Positions 16,666 through 26,035 of a DNA stretch of 64,000 bases are shown here, piece after piece (position 1 is the first letter of the stretch; each line of letters starts with the position of its first letter). The notes under the pieces were generated by a model. The model had not been told where the DNA came from. It saw only the letters and a program-made list of their open reading frames with translations, and made no database searches. The translations under genes and the position numbers were made by a program. The stretch is taken from positions 2,728,001 through 2,792,000 of the forward strand of contig NZ_CP117880.1 of the NCBI RefSeq assembly GCF_028736175.1, in the 5' to 3' direction. The DNA is from Sphingobacterium oryzagri (GTDB lineage Bacteria; Bacteroidota; Bacteroidia; Sphingobacteriales; Sphingobacteriaceae).

Positions 16666-17557
16666 TTAATAAAATGGACAGATCTTCCAGTAACTTGAAT
16701 AGCTTAGTTTCAAAATCAAAGTTGTTCCCTTTGATCCCCGTGCCGTCAATGGGGAGATAAATAGTAGGCTCATCAATACTAATGACCTCTTGCAAATCCG
16801 TGTTCACCGTTTCGATGACAAGATCAGAAAGCTCACCACGAGCCGAACCATAAAAAGAAATGTAGTTGTCCAGACTAATCTGCCGAGATAGATCATCGTC
16901 CTTATCCTCCACAGAAACGTCATAAAACTTGTCGTAGACCTGCGTTTCGGGATATTCCAAGTACAGGTTAAAAGCTAGCTCCGCAAGTCTCAGACAGTCG
17001 CGATCTAAGTCATTTTTAGGAAGAAAAACCTGTATTCGGTTTTCAAAGTAAAGTAAATTTGCAGAGTTTTGGATCTTGAGTTCGATGGCATCCCCGATGT
17101 ACTCCATACGGGAATATTCTTGAACAAAGTGTAAATCATCCTCGTCATCCTGCATCTTCCAATCGTTAAGCATATCATACGTATAATGGAGATAATTCCC
17201 CTCCTGACGGTGGTATGGAATCCGTGCCACCTGAAATAAATAGGCAAACACCGATAGCAACAAATGTGAAACCCCTTTTCTATTCTTGTCACGAAGCATA
17301 TAAAATAGCGGTTCTACCGCAATGTAATAAAGCATCATTCCCGTATCAAAGCGCTCCTGATTAGCAAAGAACACCTTACCATCATGCTCGACAAGCCGGA
17401 TACCTTGCCTATCTACACAGCCTTTTTTGAAAGCCTTTAGCAGATCATGCATTGCGCAAGCCATATTGTAAGGAAAGCCCAAATGCGCGGTATCCGGCAA
17501 GTTTAAGTTCCTTTGCGTGCAAAGAAGGGAAAGAGAACTATAAAAGTCCCTTTCCAT
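16649..17557 (-). CDS. PRTRC F-like protein (start uncertain, possible frameshift)
   Basis: I give the first ATG in the conserved frame (17557, MERDFYSSLSLL), 302 residues. A TTG at 17602 is an alternative. The frame already reads like protein further upstream (AFPPKLAKTDFSEVCPDSGK) back to a T6 run at 17625-17630, but no ATG is available there. Beyond that run the reading looks non-native, while the other frame holds a 57-codon gene. Either that small gene is separate, or a -1 slip at TTT-TAA joins both. Position between proteins B and C suggests PRTRC F; sequence recognition is weak. Confidence 0.6.
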   Translation of the reverse strand: MERDFYSSLSLLCTQRNLNLPDTAHLGFPYNMACAMHDLLKAFKKGCVDRQGIRLVEHDGKVFFANQERFDTGMMLYYIAVEPLFYMLRDKNRKGVSHLLLSVFAYLFQVARIPYHRQEGNYLHYTYDMLNDWKMQDDEDDLHFVQEYSRMEYIGDAIELKIQNSANLLYFENRIQVFLPKNDLDRDCLRLAELAFNLYLEYPETQVYDKFYDVSVEDKDDDLSRQISLDNYISFYGSARGELSDLVIETVNTDLQEVISIDEPTIYLPIDGTGIKGNNFDFETKLFKLLEDLSILLNDYHY

Positions 17558-17622
17558 TTTCCCGCTATCCGGGCAAACTTCACTAAAATCAGTCTTTGCC
17601 AATTTAGGTGGAAAAGCCGTCC

Positions 17623-17796
17623 TTAAAAAAGCATGGGAAGCATCTCCGCAGGCACCGAGCGCTGTTTGTCCTTGAGCACTTCGCTCGCCTCGCGTGGTCT
17701 TTCCATAAAATCCACGAAGTAGCCGAGCGCGGCGTATAGCCTTTCCTGCGCGCGATCTTGCGGCAGTTCGATCAAGTATTCCATATTCTCTTGCAT
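17623..17796 (-). CDS. 57-residue frame upstream of the PRTRC F-like gene
   Basis: An ATG at 17796 opens MQENMEYLIELPQDRAQERL, and the frame closes at TAA 17625-17623 after MLPMLF. Composition is soluble and helix-prone, with no Cys. It begins 25 bases after the protein C stop. Its stop lies exactly at a T6 run where a one-base backward slip would continue into the F-like protein. So it may be the true N-terminus of that protein (a programmed or mutational frameshift) or an independent small gene. Confidence 0.5.
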   Translation of the reverse strand: MQENMEYLIELPQDRAQERLYAALGYFVDFMERPREASEVLKDKQRSVPAEMLPMLF

Positions 17797-17820
17797 AATT
17801 CATCGTTGTTCGTTTAAAGA

Positions 17821-18039
17821 TTAACCTTTCGTTCCAATTACCGTCTCCAAGCGGTACTGTACCGCGTCGTCCTTAATTACTGGTGCGGAAATTTTGGCCG
17901 TAGTCAGGATAGGATAATTCGCGCTGTAAAAATTAAGTACCGCTTGGGGAGACCATTGCGGGTTTGGGTCTGTTAAGGATATCTCCTGCCCTCTATCTAC
18001 CAAGATAAAAACGCGTGTTAATTGTGTTGCCATTAACAT
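17821..18039 (-). CDS. PRTRC system protein C
   Basis: 72 residues (70 if MATQLTRVF at 18033 is used). It shows the family pattern closely: LTRVFI...LTDPNPQWSPQAVLNFY..NYPILTTAKISAPVIKDDAVQY..ETVIGTKG. The DPNP..SP..V..FY and final GTKG motifs are diagnostic for PRTRC C. The fold is small and ubiquitin-like in expectation, which would make it a candidate partner for the ThiF/E1-like protein of the same operon; that link is inference. Confidence 0.9.
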   Translation of the reverse strand: MLMATQLTRVFILVDRGQEISLTDPNPQWSPQAVLNFYSANYPILTTAKISAPVIKDDAVQYRLETVIGTKG

Positions 18040-18065
18040 AAGCTAAAGTTTTAAAGTCTGGTAAT

Positions 18066-18689
18066 CTATTCTTCCTCATCCGAGACTCCATCATCATCAA
18101 GCTGATCGGGATCATCTTGATGACCATTCGATTGGTTCACCTGCTCGGGTATACTTTCCACTTGCGGAGTATTTGCTCCGAAAAGGTCAGGTGCAAATCG
18201 TGCCGATAGCTCCGCTTTCCGCTTACGGATAAGCTCCGCTTGCTGCGGAAATTCGCTAGGATCGGGAAGCTTTGTCCATGCATCACGAAATTTACCCTCC
18301 TTTTCGAGTACTTCCACTTTGTCCATCGCGTCCTCGTACTTCTTATCCCGAGCCTCTTTACCCTTGCGCTTCATTTCCTCCTGTTGCTTTTCCATTGCCG
18401 AGTTCTTTTTGGCAATCTCCATCTGCACAAGGAAAGCCTCCATATCAACCATCAATCCCGACATCTGTTCCACAGGCTTTGCGATCTGCGGGAAGAAACC
18501 CTCGTCCAGTTCCTCTGCCGTGCCGATTAAAGTCAGCGGTGGTATCAAATCCTTGGCGCTATCGCCACAAGACTCATTGCGGAGCAGAATCGATACCACC
18601 AGTCCATTGTCCTTGCTCTTTTCAATTATCATCTGCAGGTTACCCGTAAAATCCAAGCGCGCTATGTTGTAAAAAAATCCATTTTCCAT
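18066..18689 (-). CDS. PRTRC system protein E
   Basis: 207 residues. The N-terminal third is globular (FYNIARLDFTGNLQMIIEK..GLVVSILLRNES), with PPLTLIGTAEELDEGFF as in PRTRC E. It is followed by a long charged coiled-coil-like segment (EMKRKGKEARDKKYEDAM) and a low-complexity acidic tail (DDPDQLDDDGVSDEEE). It is the first PRTRC gene, 26 bases before C. The acidic tail suggests protein-protein rather than DNA contacts. Confidence 0.88.
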   Translation of the reverse strand: MENGFFYNIARLDFTGNLQMIIEKSKDNGLVVSILLRNESCGDSAKDLIPPLTLIGTAEELDEGFFPQIAKPVEQMSGLMVDMEAFLVQMEIAKKNSAMEKQQEEMKRKGKEARDKKYEDAMDKVEVLEKEGKFRDAWTKLPDPSEFPQQAELIRKRKAELSARFAPDLFGANTPQVESIPEQVNQSNGHQDDPDQLDDDGVSDEEE

Positions 18690-18720
18690 TTTAAAAATCT
18701 GATCTGTGTTAAATTAAAAT

Positions 18721-19200
18721 TCAAAGTAGTTCCGAAGTATGGTTAAACTCCTCAACCAAGCGACCCGCTTCTGATTCTGAGCCGCAAGCCGATAACTTAG
18801 CTACCAAGCCCTCGATATCTTCTATGCGAATCAGTGGCGAACACCTGTACTGATAGGTTTTCGCAGAAATAATGACTACCACCCGATAAGGCACATGGAG
18901 CATATCGCGCAGTCTTTGCGCCTGCAGTCCATAAGCAATATTCCCCGTTCGGGCAAATAGGTCGACAAACTTCTGCATGCGCTGATACCGACCATAACGC
19001 CTCAGCGGAGACTTCCCTTTCTTCACCCGTAAAGGTTTGGAGCGAATACGAAGATCATCCAAAAAATCCTCCTCAGCGTACCCTTCGTACTCCTGCCGAA
19101 GAAGCTCAAAGGCAAATACAGGCGCTTGCTTATATAAACGTCTCGCCTTACGCATCCTGCGTATCCTAAAAAGACGTTCCTCAGAATACCGTTTCCCCAT
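18721..19200 (-). CDS. Unknown basic protein next to PRTRC genes
   Basis: 159 residues, strongly basic in the first 90 (SEERLFRIRRMRKARRLYKQ; RVKKGKSPLRRYGRYQRMQK). A second part follows (HVPYRVVVIISAKTYQYRCSP) and an acidic C-terminal region (LSACGSESEAGRLVEEF). I recognise no family. The basic N-terminus fits nucleic-acid binding. It lies between ssb and PRTRC E, all leftward, so it probably belongs to the element's DNA-maintenance operon. Confidence 0.7.
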   Translation of the reverse strand: MGKRYSEERLFRIRRMRKARRLYKQAPVFAFELLRQEYEGYAEEDFLDDLRIRSKPLRVKKGKSPLRRYGRYQRMQKFVDLFARTGNIAYGLQAQRLRDMLHVPYRVVVIISAKTYQYRCSPLIRIEDIEGLVAKLSACGSESEAGRLVEEFNHTSELL

Positions 19201-19327
19201 GTTGACTCCTTATCATCAACTGCTGTTCACTTTATTATCAAGCATCACAATAATAACCGCTAATCTCCCTCCCAAACCAAAATTTAATGTGGTAGCTCTA
19301 CCGGCTACCACAGCTAAAACCAATAGC

Positions 19328-19702
19328 CTAGAACGGCAAATCATCCTCCACCGCTTCGGCGACTACAACCTCATCATCAACCTCCGAGCGAGAAGCACCT
19401 CCCGAAAGCGGCTTAATACTCGATACATGGAAATTCAGCGTTGCGCGGGGATTACCATCTCTATCCGTCCAACCCGAAGCACTCACGCGACCAATCAGCT
19501 CGACTAGCAAGCCCTTGACTAGCATCTTGGCTACTTTGGGGGTCAGCCAATACGTACAATCAAAAAACTCCGTCTGATCGACACGCTCACCCTGCTTGTT
19601 CTTGTAGCTATCGTTTACCGCTACCGAGAAATTAACCACCTCTTTACCGCCTGCGGTGGTCTGCACCTGTGCATCTCTTGTTACTCTACCAATGATGTTC
19701 AT
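19328..19702 (-). CDS. ssb: Single-stranded DNA-binding protein
   Basis: 124 residues, short for SSB but complete. An OB-fold start, MNIIGRVTRDAQVQTTAGGKEVVNFSVA (read in two parts: the GRVTRDAQV strand and the VVNFSVAVND strand), leads to FFDCTYWL and VELIGRVSASGWTDRDG. A short acidic tail ends in DDLPF, the partner-recruiting tip of bacterial SSBs. It would coat the transferred strand. It is the first gene of the leftward PRTRC region. Confidence 0.92.
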   Translation of the reverse strand: MNIIGRVTRDAQVQTTAGGKEVVNFSVAVNDSYKNKQGERVDQTEFFDCTYWLTPKVAKMLVKGLLVELIGRVSASGWTDRDGNPRATLNFHVSSIKPLSGGASRSEVDDEVVVAEAVEDDLPF

Positions 19703-20225
19703 AACCTAAAAAGTTTAAAAATTAAAAAATCTGTACAGCTCGTCCAATCCGCTTTTCATCTGTTTTTTTTCTAGCTATTTTCCAAAAGAAAAAACGGAAA
19801 AAAAGAAAGCCAAATACGGTTATGGACAAAGGGAAAGAGCAAAAGGAAACGGAATAATGGAAGGTGCCCTTTAGGGAAGTAGTACGTTATGCCGTAGTCT
19901 TTTCGTGGAAGATGAGGGGAAGGTGGCCATTGCACCTTTGCAGCCTTTTTGACCGTTTCGATTGGGAAATAGATAAACGACGTTCAAACAAATCACATCC
20001 ATGTATGATGCATATTGCTGTATCCTAAATAAAACTGTGAGGGTTCCTTAGAAGATCCCGTACTCGACAACTAGACATTCTATTTAAACAATAAATGTCA
20101 CTGCTTTAAGTAAGATTTTCAAGCCCTTTAACCTTTTGCTTTGCTCGAGAGAACGATTATGATGCGGAAGTCGGATGATAACGAAAGTTTTAAACCATTT
20201 ATCATTCTTAGAGAAAAATTCACCA
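19703..20225. other. Gene-free stretch upstream of ssb
   Basis: No gene is seen. The first 100 bases should carry the ssb/PRTRC promoter (A/T-rich, with runs of A and T). The rest shows no repeat or hairpin I can support. It marks the change from transfer genes to the stress-gene island. Confidence 0.5.
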
Positions 20226-21080
20226 CTACAAAAAGCTCTCCGATCGAAAATATGTTGGGATCAAAAGGTTGTTGCTTATAAATTTAGGGAGGTTCCGCGA
20301 TAAAAAACGTGTAAAAAAGCTCTTTCGGTTGTAACAAACGATTAATAGGTCTACACCTTCTTTCTCAATCATCCAATCGATCGCACGGGGTATAGGCATA
20401 TAGTAATCTAATCGATACACGGCATTCTTTTCAATATATTTAACGCTATTAAACTGAATCTTGTCGGCAAATGCTTCGGTAAGACTAGTGATCGTCTCTG
20501 GAGCAGCAGTTATATCTTTTTCCGTCACATGCATTAACAGTAAATCAAGCGTAGTAGGCACGCGATCCGTCAACGATTGCAATAACGTTCGTTCATTATT
20601 TTTAAAATTAGTGAGCAGTCCTACTTTTTCGAGTTTAGGCTGTTTATAATGCTCTGGCACAGCAATTATCCCAATAGGACAACACTTGATCAGGTTTAAC
20701 GTGGTACTGCCCAGCGTACGTTTTTTTAGTCCACCTGCGCCAGCTGTTCCCATGACCACAAAGGCGTAGCTATTTTCCTCCAGCAAATTCAGTACCGTGT
20801 CAGCCACTTCGCCAAGCATACAAGCCGTGGTTACAGAAGATTCGGGATGTAGATCAGCTAAGTTTGCCGCCAAAGTTTTCATTTTCGCTTCCCGTTCTTT
20901 TCGCAGTACTTCTGCCACATCTTCTCCAAAATGGTCTTGAAAGGTCAAATTGGCCGATAGTGTATAAGTATGCAGAATATGTAACTTCCACTGAAACTGC
21001 TCTGCTAAAAATGCCGAGTAGCGAAGGCCAGACCAGGCATTGTCTGAAAAATCGGTAAGCACAAGTAAAGTATTGTTCAT
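20226..21080 (-). CDS. Tandem-domain universal stress protein
   Basis: 284 residues with an N-terminal UspA domain: LLVLTDFSDNAWSGLRYSAF at the start and VVMGTAGAGGLKKRTLGSTT as the G-2x-G-9x-G-(S/T) ATP-binding motif. A second, diverged domain follows (VGLLTNFKNNERTLLQSL...GVDLLIVCYNRKSFFTRFLSR), where the ATP motif is lost. This is the usual Bacteroidota layout of one active and one degenerate domain. It is cytoplasmic and likely involved in stress survival. It stands alone at the left edge of the stress island. Confidence 0.9.
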   Translation of the reverse strand: MNNTLLVLTDFSDNAWSGLRYSAFLAEQFQWKLHILHTYTLSANLTFQDHFGEDVAEVLRKEREAKMKTLAANLADLHPESSVTTACMLGEVADTVLNLLEENSYAFVVMGTAGAGGLKKRTLGSTTLNLIKCCPIGIIAVPEHYKQPKLEKVGLLTNFKNNERTLLQSLTDRVPTTLDLLLMHVTEKDITAAPETITSLTEAFADKIQFNSVKYIEKNAVYRLDYYMPIPRAIDWMIEKEGVDLLIVCYNRKSFFTRFLSRNLPKFISNNLLIPTYFRSESFL

Positions 21081-21186
21081 GGTTGTCTATTTACGCATAA
21101 CAATACAACAATGCAGCTTGAAATAAGTTTGTTGCAATCCGTTTCAGTCTACATTCTTTTTTAACATCCGTAGCCCATTTTTAAAT

Positions 21187-21214
21187 AAAAAAAGCCAGCT
21201 AAACGCCGGCTTTT
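21187..21214 (-). terminator. Intrinsic terminator of the YciE-like gene
   Basis: Read leftward, AAAAGCCGGC, a five-base loop and GCTGGCTTTT form a stem with one G-U/mismatch position, followed by further T residues. It begins 18 bases past the stop of the gene at 21232, so it ends that transcript before the universal stress gene. Confidence 0.8.
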
Positions 21215-21231
21215 CATACTATCAATTTTTA

Positions 21232-21747
21232 CTAAGCGGAGATATTAGCTTCAGAAAGGGCAATCTCCGTCAATAATTCATCGGTTTCCTTTTCCTCCGC
21301 CAAGGTTTGTCCTAGTATTTCCTTAGCTTCATCATGTCCCATCAGCTTGGCAAAGGTGACGACAGAACCGTAGCTTGCTATTTCATAATGTTCCACTTTT
21401 TGAGCGGCTACAATCAAAGCAGCATCGATCACTTCGGGAGAATCTTGAAATTCTTCTATGATTTCTTCTGCTTCCGATAAAAGACCTTCCATAGCCTTAC
21501 ATTTCTTTCCTCTGGCTGGGATTCCCAAAGAAGAAAAGACCTCTTTCAGACGATCGATATGTCCTTCTGTTTGCTCATAATGTGTTTGAAATGCAGTTTT
21601 CAATTTTTCTCCCGTTGCAGCCTTTGTTAACTTTTTAAGTCCTTGCAATAGCTGTCTTTCTGCCCCTAAGATATCTTTGAGTTCATCCACAAACAATTCG
21701 TGTAGATGTGCATTGGGCATTTCCGTTTGTTCTGTTTTCTTAGCCAT
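21232..21747 (-). CDS. YciE-like ferritin-like protein (DUF892)
   Basis: 171 residues. MPNAHLHELFVDELKDILGAERQLL and KKLTKAATGEKLKTAF (residues about 10-50) with EQTEGHIDRLKEVF are the typical DUF892 helices with E/H metal ligands; VAAQKVEHYEIASYGSV continues the four-helix bundle. These proteins are strongly stress-induced and thought to bind a di-iron centre. It is a single-gene unit with its own terminator. The promoter region is shared divergently with glgX, although the two starts are 230 bp apart. Confidence 0.92.
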   Translation of the reverse strand: MAKKTEQTEMPNAHLHELFVDELKDILGAERQLLQGLKKLTKAATGEKLKTAFQTHYEQTEGHIDRLKEVFSSLGIPARGKKCKAMEGLLSEAEEIIEEFQDSPEVIDAALIVAAQKVEHYEIASYGSVVTFAKLMGHDEAKEILGQTLAEEKETDELLTEIALSEANISA

Positions 21748-21979
21748 ATCGTTTTACTTTATTATCTGAACGACATTAATCGAACTTCGTTCTACAGTTT
21801 CATATTTTTTTCCTCGTTAACGTCGAGCACCGATATCATCCTAGAAACCAATAATGTAACTCGTGGGGATTTCATACCTTCAATTTCAAGACCAATCTTT
21901 CATCTTCCGACCTATGAACTATTGGTAAGCCAATAGCGTTTTGAGCTAAACCATAGCAGCAGTGTACACTAATACTTAG

Positions 21980-24109
21980 ATGGCAATGAATATAAAAACA
22001 AGTACAGGAAGCCCCTATCCGCTAGGCGCAAGCTGGGACGGCAAGGGCGTAAATTTTGCGATATATTCGGAAAATGCTGAAGCGGTTGATCTTTGCTTAT
22101 TTGAAACGAACGACCAACCAAGGGAATCTATTAAGATCCGTATGAAAGAGCGAACCCACAAGGTTTGGCACGTGTACCTGGAGGGTATTGGTCCTGGTGC
22201 ACTTTATGGATACCGTGTACACGGACCCTATGAGCCAGAGAGTGGACATCGATTTAATGCAAACAAACTGCTTGTGGATCCCTATGCGAAAGCCATTGTC
22301 GGTGATGTCGTTTATCACCCTGCCATCTATGGCTATGTAAAAAAAAGCAAACAAGCAGATCTGAGTTTTAGCAAAACCGACAGCGCCGCCTTCATACCAA
22401 AAGGCATGGTTATAGACAGCAGCTTTGACTGGGAAGACGACTCGGCCCCGAAAACGCCTATGCAAAAAACAGTCATTTATGAGGCACACATCAAGGGCCT
22501 TACTGTCTTACACGATCAAATACCAATCGATCTTAGGGGCACTTACATGGCATTAGCCCACCCTATCATGATCGCGCATTACAAACAATTGGGTATCACA
22601 GCCATTGAGCTACTGCCGGTTCACTTTTCAACTTCATCAGCTCAAGGGCAAACAAGGAGATTGCGAAATTATTGGGGATACAATACGTTATCCTACTTCG
22701 CCCCCGATAATCGCTTTGCTCAAATTAAGCAGGGCGATAGGGCGCTGAGTGAGTTTAAGGAAATGGTCAGAAGTCTACATAGCAACGGCATAGAGGTCAT
22801 ATTAGATGTCGTGTACAACCACACGGCGGAAGGAGACCACCTCGGCCCTACCCTATCATGGCGTGGAATAGATAACGCCTCCTATTACCACCTAGAAGAG
22901 AATAATTTAGCGCACTATGTTGACTACACTGGCACAGGGAACACACTTAATACAGGGCTGCCACATGTGCTCCAGATGATTATGGATAGTTTACGCTACT
23001 GGATATTAGACATGCATGTCGACGGGTTTAGGTTTGATCTGGCGTCGGCCTTGGCCAGGGGACTTCATGAAGTGAATATGCTGGGCGCATTTTTTGACAT
23101 CATCCATCAAGATCCGGTCATCTCGCAGGTGAAGCTTATCGCCGAACCGTGGGATCTCGGTGAAGGAGGCTATCAGGTGGGGAATTTTCCTCCAGGGTGG
23201 GCAGAATGGAACGGACGTTATAGGGATACCCTACGCGATTTTTGGATGGGTGATAATAATACCACCGCTGATTTTGCGACCCGCATTACCGGATCGGCGG
23301 ATTTATATCGTGACCATATACGCACACCAACTTCCAGCATCAACTTTGTCACCGCCCACGACGGTTTTACCTTACATGATCTTGTTACCTACGAACATAA
23401 GCATAACGAACAGAACGGCGAGAACAACGAAGATGGTACCGACGAAAACCGATCTTGGAACTGCGGGCTTGAGGGGGAGACGAATGATAAAACGATCAAT
23501 ATGTTGCGTGCTAGGCAGAAAAGAAATTTGATACTATCCATGCTATTGTCCAAAGGAGTGCCCATGATACTGGCCGGTGATGAACTCTCTAACAGTCAGT
23601 TTGGAAATAACAACCCCCACAACCAAGACAATGAGATCTCGTGGATCGACTGGAAAGAAATGGACGATAAGCAATTAGCTTTTGTCCAAATGGCTGTCGC
23701 CTTTCGCCAAAACCATCCCCTATTTTACCTAAGAAATTGGTACAACGGTAAAAAGGCAAGTCGTTCTAAACTTAAGGATATTAATTGGTTTGCTCCCGAC
23801 GGTTCTTTCATCAAACCATCACAATGGAAAAGCAACAGCTTAAGTGCATTCGCTATGTACCTTAATGGAAAAGGTATAGATCTTTTAGCTGAAGACGGCA
23901 GTCAAATACAAGATGACACCTTTTATATTCTCTTCAATCCCACGCGGCACATAAAACATTTCAGACTACCCACGCGGCAATACGCAAAAGTATGGAAGGT
24001 GGCAATAGATACGTATTCGCCACAAAAGGACAAAAAACACCTATATTCACCCGAAGATTCTATCGATTTACACTCCCACTCTATGATTGTACTTATGGCT
24101 GTAACATAG
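21980..24109 (+). CDS. glgX: Glycogen debranching enzyme GlgX / isoamylase
   Basis: A 709-residue GH13 protein. An N-terminal CBM48-like domain (GSPYPLGASWDGKGVNFAIYS) precedes the catalytic barrel: VILDVVYNHTAEGDH, GFRFDLASAL (nucleophile Asp), KLIAEPWDLG (acid/base Glu) and FVTAHDGFTLHDL (third Asp). The C-terminal beta domain ends near 709. It hydrolyses alpha-1,6 branches of glycogen. The start may be the first or second Met (MAMNIK). No other glycogen genes are nearby, so it is probably cargo, perhaps supplying trehalose or maltodextrins in stress. Confidence 0.95.
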   Translation: MAMNIKTSTGSPYPLGASWDGKGVNFAIYSENAEAVDLCLFETNDQPRESIKIRMKERTHKVWHVYLEGIGPGALYGYRVHGPYEPESGHRFNANKLLVDPYAKAIVGDVVYHPAIYGYVKKSKQADLSFSKTDSAAFIPKGMVIDSSFDWEDDSAPKTPMQKTVIYEAHIKGLTVLHDQIPIDLRGTYMALAHPIMIAHYKQLGITAIELLPVHFSTSSAQGQTRRLRNYWGYNTLSYFAPDNRFAQIKQGDRALSEFKEMVRSLHSNGIEVILDVVYNHTAEGDHLGPTLSWRGIDNASYYHLEENNLAHYVDYTGTGNTLNTGLPHVLQMIMDSLRYWILDMHVDGFRFDLASALARGLHEVNMLGAFFDIIHQDPVISQVKLIAEPWDLGEGGYQVGNFPPGWAEWNGRYRDTLRDFWMGDNNTTADFATRITGSADLYRDHIRTPTSSINFVTAHDGFTLHDLVTYEHKHNEQNGENNEDGTDENRSWNCGLEGETNDKTINMLRARQKRNLILSMLLSKGVPMILAGDELSNSQFGNNNPHNQDNEISWIDWKEMDDKQLAFVQMAVAFRQNHPLFYLRNWYNGKKASRSKLKDINWFAPDGSFIKPSQWKSNSLSAFAMYLNGKGIDLLAEDGSQIQDDTFYILFNPTRHIKHFRLPTRQYAKVWKVAIDTYSPQKDKKHLYSPEDSIDLHSHSMIVLMAVT

Positions 24110-24747
24110 AAGATTATCTGTTAATGGAAAACGAGCCACGACCAAGTTCTTGTATACAAAATAAATATTGAAATAGACCAGTCGATCAAATTTGACTATT
24201 GCATTCTATTACCACGCCGCAGAGGAAGTCAAGCAATTTTCTATTACCTTCGCACATTGCGTCCACCCGCATAATAGACCGGTTCCTCCGTTATCCTCTG
24301 AAGGATTCCGAGGAAATTTAGTGTAAACTAAAAATGCTCAAAAACATATCTGTGTATGGATAATCTCATCAGGTGACAACGGCAACGAGATTAGTAGAAA
24401 ATTTGCCATCGGCTGACATCTGGTTGCAAATTTGTGTAGCGCGACACACTTTTCAAACATTAAAAAATAAATATCGAAAACCAAATTGTTATTAAATCGT
24501 GTTATCTACGATGACGCAACACCTATTATAGCAAATAAGATAAAGATGGTCAATAAGATAATAATTCTCCCGCGGAGCACATGGATCGAAAAAGCTGCCT
24601 CTTCCCGTATTCTAGGAAACTTTTCAGATCTGCTGCAAATTCAACATTTTCCAAAGCAAAATACACCGTTAGGATAGGAAGAAGCTATCGATAAAATTGA
24701 TGTATTAAAGTGTAATTAGGTTAACAGATTAAGGATACAATAACACC
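24110..24747. other. Gene-free stretch downstream of glgX
   Basis: I see no convincing gene; a 63-codon frame at 24486-24677 lacks family features. The last 60 bases, A/T-rich, should contain the promoter of the next rightward gene. Confidence 0.45.
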
Positions 24748-25368
24748 GTGTATACTATGGAACGCTACGAAGATGACAATATCCCACCACAAATCAGGGG
24801 AAAAAAACTGGATATAACGAAAGAACGGATCGTCAGAGATCCGTTAAAACTCAAGGCAACGTTTAACGAGGCAAGAGATCGTTTATTGAACATTAATAAC
24901 TGGGCCAGCTTGGTGGATGGTGCAACCTCAACCTTTGCTTTACTTGACAACAAAGGGAAGGAAGAGACTCGCATACCAAAGGAAAGTGACTACGTTAAGA
25001 TCGATATACCGGGACCGGGTCCTGGACACGGAGCAGGATTCGATTGGGTAACCATCACAAAGATCGACGATCGCCCGGAAGACCTTTACGTGATGATCAC
25101 CATGCAACCTTCTCCCCCTCCCCAAAAACCGGATAGCGATAAAGTCGCCCACTTCTTTAAGGCCTATTCGAGTACTACCCTTATAGTTAAGATCGCCGGC
25201 GAAAAACTATTGGTCATTTATGCAGGCAGAAATGAGGAAATAAATAGTGAAAGCGGTAGGCCCGTGGATAATATTAGGAATATGTTTGTAGGTCTGGGTG
25301 CTAAATTGGGACTCTCGCATCCACAGTGGGAAAAACTGGTACTAGGCATTTTAGGTTCGGAAAACTAA
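24748..25368 (+). CDS. Conserved-looking protein of unknown function
   Basis: 206 soluble residues with no signal or membrane segment. Notable features: KIDIPGPGPGHGAGFDWVTI (Gly/Pro-rich turn), a repeated beta pattern (LYVMITMQPSPPPQ; TLIVKIAGEKLLVIYAGRNE) and SGRPVDNIRNMFVGLGAKLGLSHPQWEKLVLG at the end. MYTME could start at the second Met (24757). The following membrane gene begins 10 bases after its stop, so the two form an operon. I do not recognise the family. Codon use and frame integrity support a real gene. Confidence 0.7.
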   Translation: MYTMERYEDDNIPPQIRGKKLDITKERIVRDPLKLKATFNEARDRLLNINNWASLVDGATSTFALLDNKGKEETRIPKESDYVKIDIPGPGPGHGAGFDWVTITKIDDRPEDLYVMITMQPSPPPQKPDSDKVAHFFKAYSSTTLIVKIAGEKLLVIYAGRNEEINSESGRPVDNIRNMFVGLGAKLGLSHPQWEKLVLGILGSEN

Positions 25369-25378
25369 GTATGGAGAC

Positions 25379-26035
25379 ATGAAGAAATCGTTTGTATATA
25401 AGAACAGCTTATCGATCGTATTTTTGACGTTATTTGTTGCCGCACTCTTTGGACAAATCGTTTTCGGATGGAAGGTGCACAATTCCGAACTTTCAGATGT
25501 CGGACAGCGCCCATTGGAACTATTGCATTATTTGCGAAGCGGACATTTCATCTCTGCAACATTTGAAAATTTCCAGAGCGAATTTTTGCAGATGATGCTC
25601 TACGTATTTCTGACAATATTTTTACGCCAAATCGGGTCGGCTGAATCAAAAAAGCTGAATGAAAAAGAGCCCGTTGATCGGGAGCCTCGCCCAAGTCCTG
25701 ACGCGCCAAGTCCTGTCAGGTCAGGAGGTTGGAGACTTAAACTTTATAAGCATTCGCTGTCAATCGCATTTGCTTTTCTCTTTGTTTTCAGTTGGGCAAT
25801 GCATCTATTTGGAAGCTTTCGCTACTATAATGATGAGCTTATCATGGATAATGAACCTTCGATCAACCTAATATCCTTTATTTCAAAGCCCGATTTTTGG
25901 TTTGAATCACTACAAAATTGGCAGAGCGAATTTTTATCGGTTGCCTCTATAGTCATATTAAGCATTTTTTTAAGACAAAAGGGATCTCCAAAGTCAAAGC
26001 CTGTAGATGCTCCGCACATGGAAACTGGTAAATAG
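25379..26035 (+). CDS. DUF6766-like membrane protein with internal duplication
   Basis: 218 residues made of two similar halves. Half one runs YKNSLSIVFLTLFVAALFGQ, HNSEL, then FQSEFLQMMLYVFLTIFLRQ. Half two runs YKHSLSIAFAFLFVFSWAMH, YNDEL, then WQSEFLSVASIVILSIFLRQ. Each half has two hydrophobic helices and ends in a G-S-x-x-S-K tail; a polar Pro-rich linker joins them. This resembles the DUF6766 family, of unknown function. It is co-transcribed with the preceding unknown gene. The duplication suggests a pseudo-symmetric four-helix membrane unit. Confidence 0.8.
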   Translation: MKKSFVYKNSLSIVFLTLFVAALFGQIVFGWKVHNSELSDVGQRPLELLHYLRSGHFISATFENFQSEFLQMMLYVFLTIFLRQIGSAESKKLNEKEPVDREPRPSPDAPSPVRSGGWRLKLYKHSLSIAFAFLFVFSWAMHLFGSFRYYNDELIMDNEPSINLISFISKPDFWFESLQNWQSEFLSVASIVILSIFLRQKGSPKSKPVDAPHMETGK

